Positions 26,879 through 34,574 of a DNA stretch of 64,000 nt are shown piece by piece. Source of the DNA: a virus. The DNA lies in the IMG/VR virus record IMGVR_UViG_3300010389_000004, positions 30,082 to 94,081 of that record; one strand, written 5' to 3'. The notes beneath the pieces are model-generated. The model searched no databases. It was not told the origin of the DNA and worked only from the letters and a program-made list of their open reading frames with translations. The position numbers and the translations under genes are program-made. How positions within the stretch are numbered: position 1 is the first letter of the stretch; every line of letters starts with the position of its first letter.

Positions 26879-27430
26879 CTACAGTTTCACGATACCGTAG
26901 CGAGCGTGGTATGCGATCGCCCCGTCAATGTACACAGCGTCCACGTCGATCTGCATCATCTCGTTCTGCGTACCGAACGGGGAGGACGCTGGAGCCACCT
27001 GCCCGTTGGTGAATTTATAGGCGGAGTTGACTGCCATGTTCAGGCTGCCGGGAGTAGCGTTGGTGTTTTTGATGTAGATCGTAAAGCCCTGTCTGCCAGT
27101 AGCAGAAGGTTCGTTGGTAGGGGCGTTGATTGTCAGCGTTCCCACAGACCCAAAATCCGCCACCACGATGAAGTTGTTCCCAAGGCTCAGGTCGATATCC
27201 ACAGAGTCAGTCGCGGAGACCGTCCCCAGATTGACTGCGGATTCAACCGTCGCCGCTGGACTGCCGTTGGGGTTTTCAATGATCGTGTAGACCAATTCCC
27301 CGGCGCTCTTGTTGTAAGCAACCCCCTGGATGATTGGGTCGGTGTAGCTGCTGGCCGACAACGCGGCCGCGATCGCAGCTTCAATATCCGACCCGCTGGT
27401 CAACACAGGGACTCGTAGAATTTCTGCCAT
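26879..27430 (-). CDS. Unrecognised beta-rich virion-region protein
   Basis: 183 aa from the ATG at 27430 (AGGAGAGG upstream). Short helical N-terminus, then regular strands rich in Val, Thr and Asn, as in decoration or fiber proteins. Starts a transcription unit just after a terminator and continues into the LamG-like gene. Confidence 0.72.
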   Translation of the reverse strand: MAEILRVPVLTSGSDIEAAIAAALSASSYTDPIIQGVAYNKSAGELVYTIIENPNGSPAATVESAVNLGTVSATDSVDIDLSLGNNFIVVADFGSVGTLTINAPTNEPSATGRQGFTIYIKNTNATPGSLNMAVNSAYKFTNGQVAPASSPFGTQNEMMQIDVDAVYIDGAIAYHARYGIVKL

Positions 27431-27461
27431 TGTGCCTCTCCTGGAAAACGGCCTACACAAA

Positions 27462-27495
27462 AGATACGAGGGAGAACAGAGTCTCCCTCGTATCT
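27462..27495 (-). terminator. Intrinsic terminator
   Basis: Perfect 14-bp arms (AGATACGAGGGAGA and complement) around a 6-base loop, with TTTTGTG following on the minus strand. Lies 22 bases after the 123-residue gene. Confidence 0.88.
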
Positions 27496-27517
27496 CAGCA
27501 AATGCGGCTCCGCAATT

Positions 27518-27889
27518 CTACTTGGGCATGGGCGGGGCACCCGCTTGGGATGCCGGCGACATGTTCGCGTTGTCGGCGCCTGGGGCACCCCCAGCGGCAG
27601 GCGGGGCGGTCACGCCAGTTTCGATCTCTTGCTTGGCTTCGGCGAGGTTCGTCAAACCAACTTCGATCTTGGCAACGGTCTCCTCAGAAACCGCGGGGTC
27701 GGCTTCAGCAACCTTGTGGGCTTCCAGGCCGGCAGCCTGCGCAACCGTCAAAGCCTCAGTTGCCTTCTTCGCAGATTCCGCATCCGTCGCCGGCGGCTTG
27801 TCAGCAGCGGGTTGGGCAGCGGGTTGACCGGGCTGGGGAACGGTCGGAGGGACCTGCTTCCCGGCACCTTGGGTAGGCGCATCGTTCAT
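27518..27889 (-). CDS. Pro/Ala-rich low-complexity protein
   Basis: 123 aa from the ATG at 27889 (AGGAGAAT upstream). Both ends are Pro/Ala/Gln/Gly-rich and disordered; the middle (about 40-95) is an Ala/Glu/Val helix. Its composition differs from the QQGF repeats of the replication region. Bounded by a terminator downstream and the terminase gene upstream. Not recognised. Confidence 0.7.
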   Translation of the reverse strand: MNDAPTQGAGKQVPPTVPQPGQPAAQPAADKPPATDAESAKKATEALTVAQAAGLEAHKVAEADPAVSEETVAKIEVGLTNLAEAKQEIETGVTAPPAAGGAPGADNANMSPASQAGAPPMPK

Positions 27890-27955
27890 GTGATTCTCCT
27901 GGTTCAAGAATTACGTTGGGCTTCTCCCAAACATACGGTCGGGAAACGACCTCCA

Positions 27956-29878
27956 TCAGCCCATCCTAGCGTTGATGTACGCTTGGTGGAAGTCGTTATC
28001 TGTCTCCTGACGGTTGTGCTCAACCTTGGCGTAGAGTGCTGGGTTTGAACGCACCATCTCTTCCAAAGCGGCTTGTGCGCCAAGACCTCGTGAGACGTTG
28101 AAGGACATTCTCTGTAGAACAGCCAAGCCATCCACAATTGAGTCCACACAGTCATCGTGAGCGCCTGAAGGGAAAGCACACAGCTCGTCGATCGCTGCGT
28201 CAACCGAGGGGTTACGCTGCCCTGGCAGCAGATTGAAGGGCGCTGCCCATTCCCCACGTTCGAAAATGGGAGAAACGCCGAGGGCTCGGGTGGTCTTTGA
28301 ATTGTTCCCGCGCTTCACCTCATACACCGGAGCGTGAAACCCAAGGCGGATGCTCAACTCATTGAGGGAATCAGCCAAGGCTTTTTGGAATGCCACGGAT
28401 TCCACGAGAAAACCCAGGTGATGGAACGCGAATGCTTCCTCAGCGACGCCCTTACCCACCGTACCTGATCCCCAATACGACGCGCCTACTCGATTCGAGT
28501 AATAGACGTAGTGCTTGAACATCAACATCATGATGCCAGCCATCGTGGTTCTGACGCGATCGACATCAAGCAGGTAGTATTTGCGTGTGCGGATTGAATA
28601 GCCCTGGGTGACGATAGCCGTGAAGTCATTATCGGCTTCTTCTGCACGCTTACCTCGTGAACCAGCAGGGTCCAATGAGGTAATGCAGATCAGGTCATCA
28701 GGCAGAACCTCCAGATTGAGGTTATTCATTTCCAGGTGGCGGAGTACGTTATCAGGTAATTCCTCACCCTTGCGCACCCAATACTTGATCCATGCTCGGT
28801 GGACGTATTTCGTTGCGTCATCCACAGGCTCCAGCATGAATTCCTTCTGGAAAGCCCGAGACCCCAAGTCTCTCAATTTCCAGGATAGGTACGGGAGGTA
28901 GTAGATCGGCTGATTGGTCGCTTGCCGGTAAGCGAGTTCGGATTCGGTGAGTGGGTTACGCCATTCATCAATTGGGCGTAGAGGATCCATCGCTCCGTAC
29001 TTTTGCTCCCACAACGGGTTTATGGGCAAGCCTTGCTCAGTGAATCCCTCACACGCTGGTTGCTTCGTCTTGATCCAGTTCGTTGTCCTGCGCTTGTCTT
29101 TCCATAAGCGCATAACCAGATCGTCCTCATGCACGGTCGTACCGATGACGATGATATTGCCCACGCCAAGAGAGGGCACGTTGGATAGCGCTCCCCAGAA
29201 CCAGTCCCATAACGACTCTCTAACCTTCACTGATTTGACGTGCTTGTCCTCAATGATGTCATCCAAGATGAGTAGGTCAGGACGCACGGATACCAGGTTG
29301 TTATAGATCGGCTGACCATACCGGTTCTTGGTGACGTAGCCTGAAGGCAAGTCATCCGGGAAGGACTCGTTGGCACCACGGAGCGCACCACCTGTTGAAG
29401 CTGAGAATACGGCTACCTGGTTGGTGGTTCTCAGGTACTTGTGACGCCAGCCTTGCTTCTTGGCTCCGCCAGTTTCGGTGTCGCCTACCAAGTCTCCGAA
29501 AGCCTTTCGGATTACCTCGTTCTGCTCAAGCTCCATTCGAATCTTGCCAAGGAAGCGCTCAGCGTTTCCTGACGTGCTGGAGATGACGCCGATGTACCGA
29601 CGCTTGCGGTAGCAGACGCACCAGAGCACATACGCAAAAGAGACCACGGTGGATTTGCCGTGATCTCGTGGAACGAGCTTCAGGAGGTGTTTGCCGTTCT
29701 TGAGTGTTTGTAGGTCTTGGATCAACCCCGAGTGAAAGGGTGCGAAGTGCTCTGAGAAGTGACCCGCCAGGAATACCCTACAGAACATCTTGAACGAGCC
29801 AGCACACAGCAAGGTCCACTCTTTGAGAGTGTACTTGGAGAAGTCAACCTTGACCGGATCGAGGACGGCTGGGGACAT
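27956..29878 (-). CDS. terL: Terminase large subunit
   Basis: 640 aa from the ATG at 29878; an ATG 16 codons earlier would fall inside a candidate promoter and has no ribosome site. ATPase: Walker A as PRDHGKS at 70-76 and Walker B as LLILDD at 202-207, then VIGTTVHEDD (coupling motif). Nuclease: SLDPAGS around 402, a second acidic cluster in the YYLLDVDR strand, and GAHDDCVDS near the end, matching the RNase H-like fold. It pumps DNA into proheads through the portal. No small subunit lies next to it; an HTH protein at 43.2 kb is a candidate. Confidence 0.93.
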   Translation of the reverse strand: MSPAVLDPVKVDFSKYTLKEWTLLCAGSFKMFCRVFLAGHFSEHFAPFHSGLIQDLQTLKNGKHLLKLVPRDHGKSTVVSFAYVLWCVCYRKRRYIGVISSTSGNAERFLGKIRMELEQNEVIRKAFGDLVGDTETGGAKKQGWRHKYLRTTNQVAVFSASTGGALRGANESFPDDLPSGYVTKNRYGQPIYNNLVSVRPDLLILDDIIEDKHVKSVKVRESLWDWFWGALSNVPSLGVGNIIVIGTTVHEDDLVMRLWKDKRRTTNWIKTKQPACEGFTEQGLPINPLWEQKYGAMDPLRPIDEWRNPLTESELAYRQATNQPIYYLPYLSWKLRDLGSRAFQKEFMLEPVDDATKYVHRAWIKYWVRKGEELPDNVLRHLEMNNLNLEVLPDDLICITSLDPAGSRGKRAEEADNDFTAIVTQGYSIRTRKYYLLDVDRVRTTMAGIMMLMFKHYVYYSNRVGASYWGSGTVGKGVAEEAFAFHHLGFLVESVAFQKALADSLNELSIRLGFHAPVYEVKRGNNSKTTRALGVSPIFERGEWAAPFNLLPGQRNPSVDAAIDELCAFPSGAHDDCVDSIVDGLAVLQRMSFNVSRGLGAQAALEEMVRSNPALYAKVEHNRQETDNDFHQAYINARMG

Positions 29879-29912
29879 ACTGCTTTTCTCTACGACGACA
29901 ACAGAGACCGAA

Positions 29913-29942
29913 TAGAGTGCCGTCATAGTGCGGGTGTGTCAA
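29913..29942 (-). promoter_or_regulatory. Candidate sigma70-type promoter for terL
   Basis: A perfect TTGACA lies at 29942-29937 on the minus strand, directly after a terminator-like hairpin. The -10 is poor (CACTCT or CTCTAT depending on spacing). The predicted start near 29905 would leave a short leader to the ATG at 29878. Only the -35 is convincing. Confidence 0.3.
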
Positions 29943-29944
29943 AT

Positions 29945-30236
29945 GAGAAAGCCCGGACCGGGCGAGGAGATCCGGGCTTCTCGATGCAGGCTCGCGCAGG
30001 GAAGAGCTGCAAGCCTGCTTGGTGCAGGAGACACGGGCAACGTCTCCTGTTTGGGTCTCCCCTCCCACCACAGATGGGAGACCCGTCTGCTCGTCTCGGG
30101 GCTAGGAGACGAGCAAGGTGAGGGTGGTAGAGTGTTGGGGGCTACCACCCTTGTGAGACTGCCTGCCTTTCCCCGTGCGGGCAGTCTCGTGTCGGCATTC
30201 TCCACAGGGATGCGAAACCTGCGTGCTCCTGCCGAC
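29945..30236. ncRNA. Tandem hairpin array, candidate structured RNA or DNA site
   Basis: The 572-base gap between terL and the next gene holds no convincing reading frame. It contains one imperfect hairpin (29945-29982, 12 paired bases) and six back-to-back perfect-stem hairpins: 30025-30049 (8 bp), 30053-30084 (9 bp), 30088-30115 (10 bp), 30121-30151 (10 bp), 30155-30188 (9 bp) and 30191-30236 (7 bp), with only 2-6 bases between them. Four stems carry GAGAC/GTCTC. Options are a large phage non-coding RNA, a packaging (pac/cos) site next to terL, or a transcription control region. Strand of action is unknown. Confidence 0.5.
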
Positions 30237-30410
30237 AAAATAAGGAGCGGGTGAGTGGCTGATGAGGTGCAGATGACCACCCACCCTGAACCCCGTGGTG
30301 ACTCCTCATGACGGTCTGTGTGTGCGTTCCACACCATGAGAAGTTGTACCTACACAGTACGAGGGTCTGAGGGTAAGTTACGTTTACTGAGTTCCTCATG
30401 CAATAGGAAA

Positions 30411-30433
30411 AGCCGTCCATGGGCAGGACGGCT
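30411..30433 (-). terminator. Intrinsic terminator ending the early operon
   Basis: Perfect 8-bp GC-rich arms (AGCCGTCC and complement), 7-base loop, then TTTTCC on the minus strand. Lies 18 bases past the stop of the 31-codon frame. Confidence 0.75.
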
Positions 30434-30450
30434 CTCACTACGGGCTGTAA

Positions 30451-30546
30451 CTACGAGTTGAGTGCAGCGATGACCTGGACAGCGTTGGGTGGAACACTCG
30501 GTCTTTCTCGCCCATTATCGTAGCCAGGCTCCTGAGGGTTGCTCAA
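30451..30546 (-). CDS. Possible 31-residue peptide, TTG start
   Basis: The TTG at 30546 overlaps the upstream stop as TTGA; 31 codons to a TAG at 30451, ending PSVPPNAVQVIAALNS. Polar, Pro-rich start and helical end. Support is the coupling and its place just before a terminator. No strong ribosome site, so tentative. Confidence 0.35.
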   Translation of the reverse strand: MSNPQEPGYDNGRERPSVPPNAVQVIAALNS

Positions 30547-30734
30547 TACTCGAACTCGCCCACCCACTTCCTACGCAACAGCGCCTCACGCGTTGACTGA
30601 TGCATCAGCTTTACCAGGGCATCATCTTGTCGCTCGGCTTCCTCATACCACTCCCCTATCGAGTAGAATTCTGGCTGGTCGGAGTCTTCAGGCAGCAGCC
30701 AGGCGAACACTGAAGCTGTTGCGTCGTAGCCCAC
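30543..30734 (-). CDS. Small protein, 63 aa, GTG start
   Basis: GTG at 30734 with GGGAG about 9 bases upstream, 4 bases after the previous stop. Acidic, Trp/Glu-rich sequence (FYSIGEWYEEAERQDDALVK). Not recognised; one of a chain of tiny coupled genes. Confidence 0.6.
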   Translation of the reverse strand: MGYDATASVFAWLLPEDSDQPEFYSIGEWYEEAERQDDALVKLMHQSTREALLRRKWVGEFEY

Positions 30735-30738
30735 GAAT

Positions 30739-30888
30739 TCATTCTCCCAGGTTATTGACCTTTTCCAGGGCGTTCAGCAGAGAGTCGTATACCGGCGCCC
30801 ACTTCTCGCGCTCCTCGGCGCCTTTGTTCATGATTGCGTCTACTGACCCAATCAGCTTGGTGATTTCTCTGGCGATATCATCTGACAT
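30739..30888 (-). CDS. Small helical protein, 49 aa
   Basis: ATG at 30888 inside the end of the upstream gene, GAGG 10 bases before it. Charged helical sequence starting MSDDIAREITKLIGSVDAIM. Overlaps its neighbour by 11 bases. Not recognised. Confidence 0.6.
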   Translation of the reverse strand: MSDDIAREITKLIGSVDAIMNKGAEEREKWAPVYDSLLNALEKVNNLGE

Positions 30889-31315
30889 TGAGTGCGTCCT
30901 CGATCAACTCAATCAGAGGGAGGTGGATTTGAATGCCATGCGCTCTGTATTCGACCCCCGAGTGTTTACCCAGTACCTGCGCTGAAGCACACCAGACCTC
31001 TTGGGGGTCTGTATCGTTTGGAGATTTGATAAGGCGACGCACAAACTCCAGCTTGAGAGAAAAGAGCTTACCGATACTCGCTAGCCTCAGCAGCATGTCA
31101 TAACAGAGTATGGCATAAGCGACTTCAGGAGGACACGACGCGAAAATCCCTATACCCTCTTCTCCTTTTCCCTCACCACGACGGTCTGCTACCAAGGCTT
31201 CGCCGAATCCCCAGAGGATCCCCATATTGCCGGCGCCGCCCCCAAACTCGGGCAAATCCCACTCCAGTTTCGTGTACAGGTCGGTGATGTCCGCCAGGGC
31301 TTGTTTGAAATCCAC
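30878..31315 (-). CDS. Unrecognised protein, 145 aa, GTG start
   Basis: GTG at 31315 just after the upstream stop. The N-terminus (ADITDLYTKLEWDLPEFG) and the later PPEVAYAILCYDMLLRLA resemble positions in the neighbouring 165-residue protein (RDIKSFYEEHNREQPDYG and DDAAIALFTFDLMNWAF), so the two may be diverged paralogues. Soluble, mixed alpha/beta. Confidence 0.65.
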   Translation of the reverse strand: MDFKQALADITDLYTKLEWDLPEFGGGAGNMGILWGFGEALVADRRGEGKGEEGIGIFASCPPEVAYAILCYDMLLRLASIGKLFSLKLEFVRRLIKSPNDTDPQEVWCASAQVLGKHSGVEYRAHGIQIHLPLIELIEDALNVR

Positions 31316-31317
31316 AG

Positions 31318-31572
31318 CTATTCCATTTCATGCAAGAGATCTACTGACCGGAGGAGTTTGGTCTTCAGGAGGTCAGGTAGGTTTTTGTGCTCCGCCGATT
31401 CCTGACAACCAGCCTTCTCCAACGTATCCAACATATCGAGAAACGTGGAGAGCTTTTCTGGGTAAGGTAATACCAACACGCCTGTTTTGCGAGCCTTCCT
31501 GACCCGCTCGATCATGTCCGATAGGGAGATGATATCGCCTGGTCTTCCACCTCTACCTTTGGGCATCGTCAT
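31318..31572 (-). CDS. Small helical protein, 84 aa
   Basis: ATG at 31572, or at 31566 where GGGG has better spacing. Basic N-terminus (MPKGRGGRPGD), then amphipathic helices. Overlaps the upstream gene by 20 bases. Could bind nucleic acid through the basic end; not recognised. Confidence 0.65.
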   Translation of the reverse strand: MTMPKGRGGRPGDIISLSDMIERVRKARKTGVLVLPYPEKLSTFLDMLDTLEKAGCQESAEHKNLPDLLKTKLLRSVDLLHEME

Positions 31573-32050
31573 TACCCCAAGCTTTTATTTCTGGAGTCCC
31601 CTCAGAAACGTCCACTGAGAGAAAGACGCGATGGTCTTCTCGCATTCGACAGGTGTATTGTCTGATTACGGACATGTACGCTCGGTGGGGGTATTCGCCA
31701 GAAATGTTGTAGCTCCCCATGTCCTCTACTGCGTTATCGTAGAAATACACTTTGCCCACCAGTGCTTCCCTGTTTGGGAGTTCTTTATTGATGACGATAT
31801 GCCCGCACTTCAGCGTATGGACTACTTCAAAAGCCCAATTCATCAGGTCAAACGTGAAGAGTGCGATAGCAGCGTCATCAGAAATACCTTGTGGTTGTCC
31901 GTCGTTCCCGACAGTCGCGTGAAACCTTCCCCAGAAGAAGTAAGCGGGCAAAGAAGACTTGACCGGGCTCGTCTTGCCATAATCAGGCTGCTCACGGTTA
32001 TGCTCTTCGTAGAAGCTCTTGATATCTCGTAGTTCTTGTCCGTGGTTCAT
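31553..32050 (-). CDS. Unrecognised protein, 165 aa
   Basis: ATG at 32050 overlaps the upstream stop as ATGA, which fixes the start over longer GTG options. Mixed alpha/beta with many aromatic residues; possible paralogue of the 145-residue protein downstream (shared order of an N-terminal DI..FY helix, a WGRF/WGFG strand and an AIALF/AYAIL helix). Confidence 0.68.
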   Translation of the reverse strand: MNHGQELRDIKSFYEEHNREQPDYGKTSPVKSSLPAYFFWGRFHATVGNDGQPQGISDDAAIALFTFDLMNWAFEVVHTLKCGHIVINKELPNREALVGKVYFYDNAVEDMGSYNISGEYPHRAYMSVIRQYTCRMREDHRVFLSVDVSEGTPEIKAWGNDDAQR

Positions 32051-32226
32051 AGGTCGTTCAGATCCTCCGCTACTTCCCACAGCTCAGTACCCACGATCCG
32101 CGCTTCCCAGGTTCCCACACTACCTGCGGGGTATGTCCACTGACGGTCTACGCATTTCACGGACACCTCTACACCCAAGACGTCTGACAGCAGAGCAGCG
32201 GCTTCTTCGTCAAAGTAACTGGTCAT
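32047..32226 (-). CDS. Small acidic protein, 59 aa
   Basis: ATG at 32226 with GGAG 11 bases upstream, ending in ATGA overlap with the 165-residue gene. Sequence begins MTSYFDEEAAALLSDVLGVE. Acidic, with two Trp near the end. Not recognised. Confidence 0.65.
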   Translation of the reverse strand: MTSYFDEEAAALLSDVLGVEVSVKCVDRQWTYPAGSVGTWEARIVGTELWEVAEDLNDL

Positions 32227-32276
32227 ACTACAGGGACTCCTCTGGCTGCTGCTCCTCGGGGTTATCCCGGAGGTAT

Positions 32277-32414
32277 TCAGCGTAGGGTCTTAGGTCTTAG
32301 GTCCTTCCTCCAGGTGTCTGGCTTGGTGATGTAGGTTTCCTTGATACCAAGTCTCTTGGCTTCCCTCACCAGATACCTGCACATCTCATCCCACTTCTCT
32401 GCTTTCACGTCCAT
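32277..32414 (-). pseudogene. Small gene truncated by a 7-bp tandem duplication
   Basis: ATG at 32414 (AGGAG 6 bases upstream; another ATG one codon earlier). It now reads 45 codons to a TGA at 32277, ending RKDLRPKTLR. Seven bases are repeated in tandem at 32287-32293 and 32294-32300. Removing one copy restores the frame to continue RPYAEYLRDNPEEQQPEESL and stop at a TAG at 32228, one base before the next gene's ATG at 32226. The intact product would be about 59 residues. It is a recent frameshift, an assembly error, or a functional shortening. Confidence 0.6.
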
Positions 32415-32443
32415 CATTTACTCCTGCTGGTGTTCGTAGGGTG

Positions 32444-32638
32444 TCACACACCGCCGCGTTTGCGTTTCTTACGCCTGGAAATCAGGCGGGCCATTTCTCG
32501 ACGAATCTCTCGATTAGAGGTAGTTGATTTGTAGCCATGCGGGGTTGCTACCCTGAGATGCCCACCGCGCCTTTTGCGGATGTTTTCAATGGCTTCTGAG
32601 CGTAGTTGCGCGTGGTCAATACCGTCACCCTGACTCAT
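32444..32638 (-). CDS. Small basic protein, 64 aa
   Basis: ATG at 32638 with AAGGAAAAGAG upstream; overlaps the upstream gene end by 14 bases. About a quarter Arg/Lys, with a C-terminal run ISRRKKRKRGG, so nucleic-acid binding is likely. Residues 30-50 (TPHGYKSTTSNREIRREMA) may form a small helix pair. Not recognised. Confidence 0.68.
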   Translation of the reverse strand: MSQGDGIDHAQLRSEAIENIRKRRGGHLRVATPHGYKSTTSNREIRREMARLISRRKKRKRGGV

Positions 32639-32927
32639 TCTCTTTTCCTTCCTTGAGTTTGTGGTACAGGTCTTCGCCTTTTTGCGTTAGCTCCCAATGT
32701 TTGGACTCACCAGGTCTCATGGCGTTGACGTCCCAAACATACCCTAGCCTGTCCAGAGCATGACAATGCCTCGTGACAAGAGATCGTCGGGCGGAATCAG
32801 CACGCACCCCTGCGGGGCGCCCACCACGAGGCCACATTGCCCTAGCCAGGTCAATCGTGTATTTGCGCCCGTCGCCGATCGCCAATAGCAGCTTTTCTTT
32901 GAAGGGCGTGAGCGGAACGGTGGTCAT
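32625..32927 (-). CDS. Winged-helix-like DNA-binding protein candidate
   Basis: 100 aa. Helices around 10-30 (IDLARAMWP) and 45-62 (RRSLVTRHCHALDRLGYVW) followed by HWELTQKGEDLYHKL have the layout of a small winged-helix repressor (recognition helix, then wing, then C-terminal helix). No partner is visible. It overlaps both neighbours by a few bases. Confidence 0.55.
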   Translation of the reverse strand: MTTVPLTPFKEKLLLAIGDGRKYTIDLARAMWPRGGRPAGVRADSARRSLVTRHCHALDRLGYVWDVNAMRPGESKHWELTQKGEDLYHKLKEGKENESG

Positions 32928-33511
32928 TCGGCTTCCTCGTTTTCAAGATCCGCCTTCGCTTTGGTAATCAAGCGATCCATGTGCTTATCAAGCGTACCGT
33001 CGAATACCTTTTGGAAGGCAGCAACCCCTCTCGCAACTGCGTCAGAATCTTCCCCCGAAAGCTCCTGCACCCACTTCTTCAAGTCCTCGGCGAGAGGCTT
33101 GTTCTCCGTTAGACAGGCGTAGGCCAAAATAGCCGCCCGAGCCGCAGCGTCCTTCTCCGGCTTCAGTACAAAGTAGCTGTCTTCCGCCGGCGTGCCGTCT
33201 TGCTTGGTGATGTCGTACTTCTGGTAGAGGCCGCGAGGTGCTTGGTGAATCTCCAGTCGGTCTGGGTCATCGTCTTCAGCCCACCGCACGAACTCAACCA
33301 ATAGGCAGTTGCACTGGCAGTCCTCAAGCTCGGCCGCTTCTCTTTCCAAGCGGTCGCGCAAATGGTTCTCGACGAGCTTCGCGGTGTTGCTCCCACAGTA
33401 CGACGTCCCGTTACCCCAGAAAGCCAGCCGTTCTGGATCCGCGGCCATCCCCTCGGAGATGTCCATCTTCATGTTCAAGGACACCTTCACGATTGCTTTT
33501 CGGATCTTCAT
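32924..33511 (-). CDS. Unrecognised protein, 195 aa
   Basis: ATGA overlap with the downstream gene. N-terminal strand (IRKAIVKVSLNMKMD), a Cys pair (CQCNC near 75), then a helical half rich in Ala/Lys/Asp. Soluble. No family recognised. Confidence 0.72.
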   Translation of the reverse strand: MKIRKAIVKVSLNMKMDISEGMAADPERLAFWGNGTSYCGSNTAKLVENHLRDRLEREAAELEDCQCNCLLVEFVRWAEDDDPDRLEIHQAPRGLYQKYDITKQDGTPAEDSYFVLKPEKDAAARAAILAYACLTENKPLAEDLKKWVQELSGEDSDAVARGVAAFQKVFDGTLDKHMDRLITKAKADLENEEAE

Positions 33512-33765
33512 ACCTCACCCTTCTCGTCGCCTTCGTCGTCCAGTTCCACGGTGTTACCCAACATAGTCTCCGCAATGAGATCACAGGCGAAGGTAGCAGC
33601 CCCCAAACACTCGTAGGGAGAACCACCCTTCAACACCGAAGAGGCGTACCGCTCGTGCTTACTGAATATCACCGCAAGCACAAAGGAGCTAATGAGCTTA
33701 CGACGCCCCAGCTCTTGAGCGATCTGTTCCAAAGTTGCTTCACCCAGGGGCGTATCCATCTCCAT
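33508..33765 (-). CDS. Small helical protein, 85 aa
   Basis: ATG at 33765 (a second at 33759). Central hydrophobic helix (ISSFVLAVIFSKHERYA) and an acidic end. ATGA overlap with the 195-residue gene. Not recognised. Confidence 0.68.
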   Translation of the reverse strand: MEMDTPLGEATLEQIAQELGRRKLISSFVLAVIFSKHERYASSVLKGGSPYECLGAATFACDLIAETMLGNTVELDDEGDEKGEV

Positions 33766-33773
33766 GTCAGTCC

Positions 33774-34205
33774 TTACTCTTTATCAAAACCAAAGAACGC
33801 CCGAAGCCTGGCCAAACACGCCGTCCAAGCAGCCCCGTCGAGCTTATGGATAGCGTCATAGAGGACACGGGTTTCGGGGTGGTCAAAGCTCCGGTGAATT
33901 CCGACACCTAGTTGGCTCTTCATCAGCTTCAGAAAAGCTTCGAGCTTTGACACCTTCTCGTTGAGCTTCCTGAACTCCTCAGCCGCCTGACACCTCTTGA
34001 GAGACACCGTTTCTGGCGGGAGTTCGTGGGCGATGACCTCTCCGTCCACTCGGGATGAATACCAGGTCGAAAGCTCGCGTTGTTGCGCTACCCACTTTGC
34101 CGCAGCGTCTTGGGAGACGAACCCCGACACCGTGAGTCCGTCCTTATAGACCACACTCCATGTGCCTTGCTCAGTCTGGCAGCAGGCGTATTCCGCGTTC
34201 GGCAT
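33774..34205 (-). CDS. Unrecognised protein, 143 aa
   Basis: First 60 residues read as a small beta domain (TWSVVYKDGLTVSGFVSQDAAAKWV), followed by a helical coil (about 68-100) and a short C-terminal helix. Overlaps the upstream gene end by 35 bases. Confidence 0.7.
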   Translation of the reverse strand: MPNAEYACCQTEQGTWSVVYKDGLTVSGFVSQDAAAKWVAQQRELSTWYSSRVDGEVIAHELPPETVSLKRCQAAEEFRKLNEKVSKLEAFLKLMKSQLGVGIHRSFDHPETRVLYDAIHKLDGAAWTACLARLRAFFGFDKE

Positions 34206-34572
34206 CGGTTATCCTTTCGCCCCCTAAGAGCACGAATCGGTAGGAGAGTAAAAACAGATTGTTCTGATAAGCGAGCGTACCAATAGCCTTCAGCAGGCAC
34301 TCCGCAATGCCTTCCCACACCGTGTGTTTGGTTTTCCGGTCAAGCAGCTTTGTGTTACGTTCTTCAACCGCCACCTCAACCGGCTTGTTTGGGAGAAAGG
34401 CGAGAAGCATGGGGACTTCCGAAATGAAGTTCACCTCATGCACCAAATACCCACGCTCCGGGTGACGGATTCGTTGCTCGTTCACCACGGCGCCTACCTC
34501 TTCCCCAGCGACAATGAAGAACTGTGTCCCCGTCGCTGGAACAAAAGGTAGGTCTCGTAACACGTCCCGCAT
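34171..34572 (-). CDS. Unrecognised protein, 133 aa
   Basis: Alpha/beta, with strands rich in Val/Phe, and ends in a basic helix. Starts right after the 361-residue gene. No motif recognised. Confidence 0.7.
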   Translation of the reverse strand: MRDVLRDLPFVPATGTQFFIVAGEEVGAVVNEQRIRHPERGYLVHEVNFISEVPMLLAFLPNKPVEVAVEERNTKLLDRKTKHTVWEGIAECLLKAIGTLAYQNNLFLLSYRFVLLGGERITDAERGIRLLPD

Positions 34573-34574
34573 AG

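Noticed and set aside
29939-30337. Minus-strand open frames (132 and 98 codons) across the hairpin array
   Set aside because: They are full of Pro/Ser/Arg/Cys with no structure-like pattern, have poor ribosome sites, and the inverted repeats explain the sequence better.
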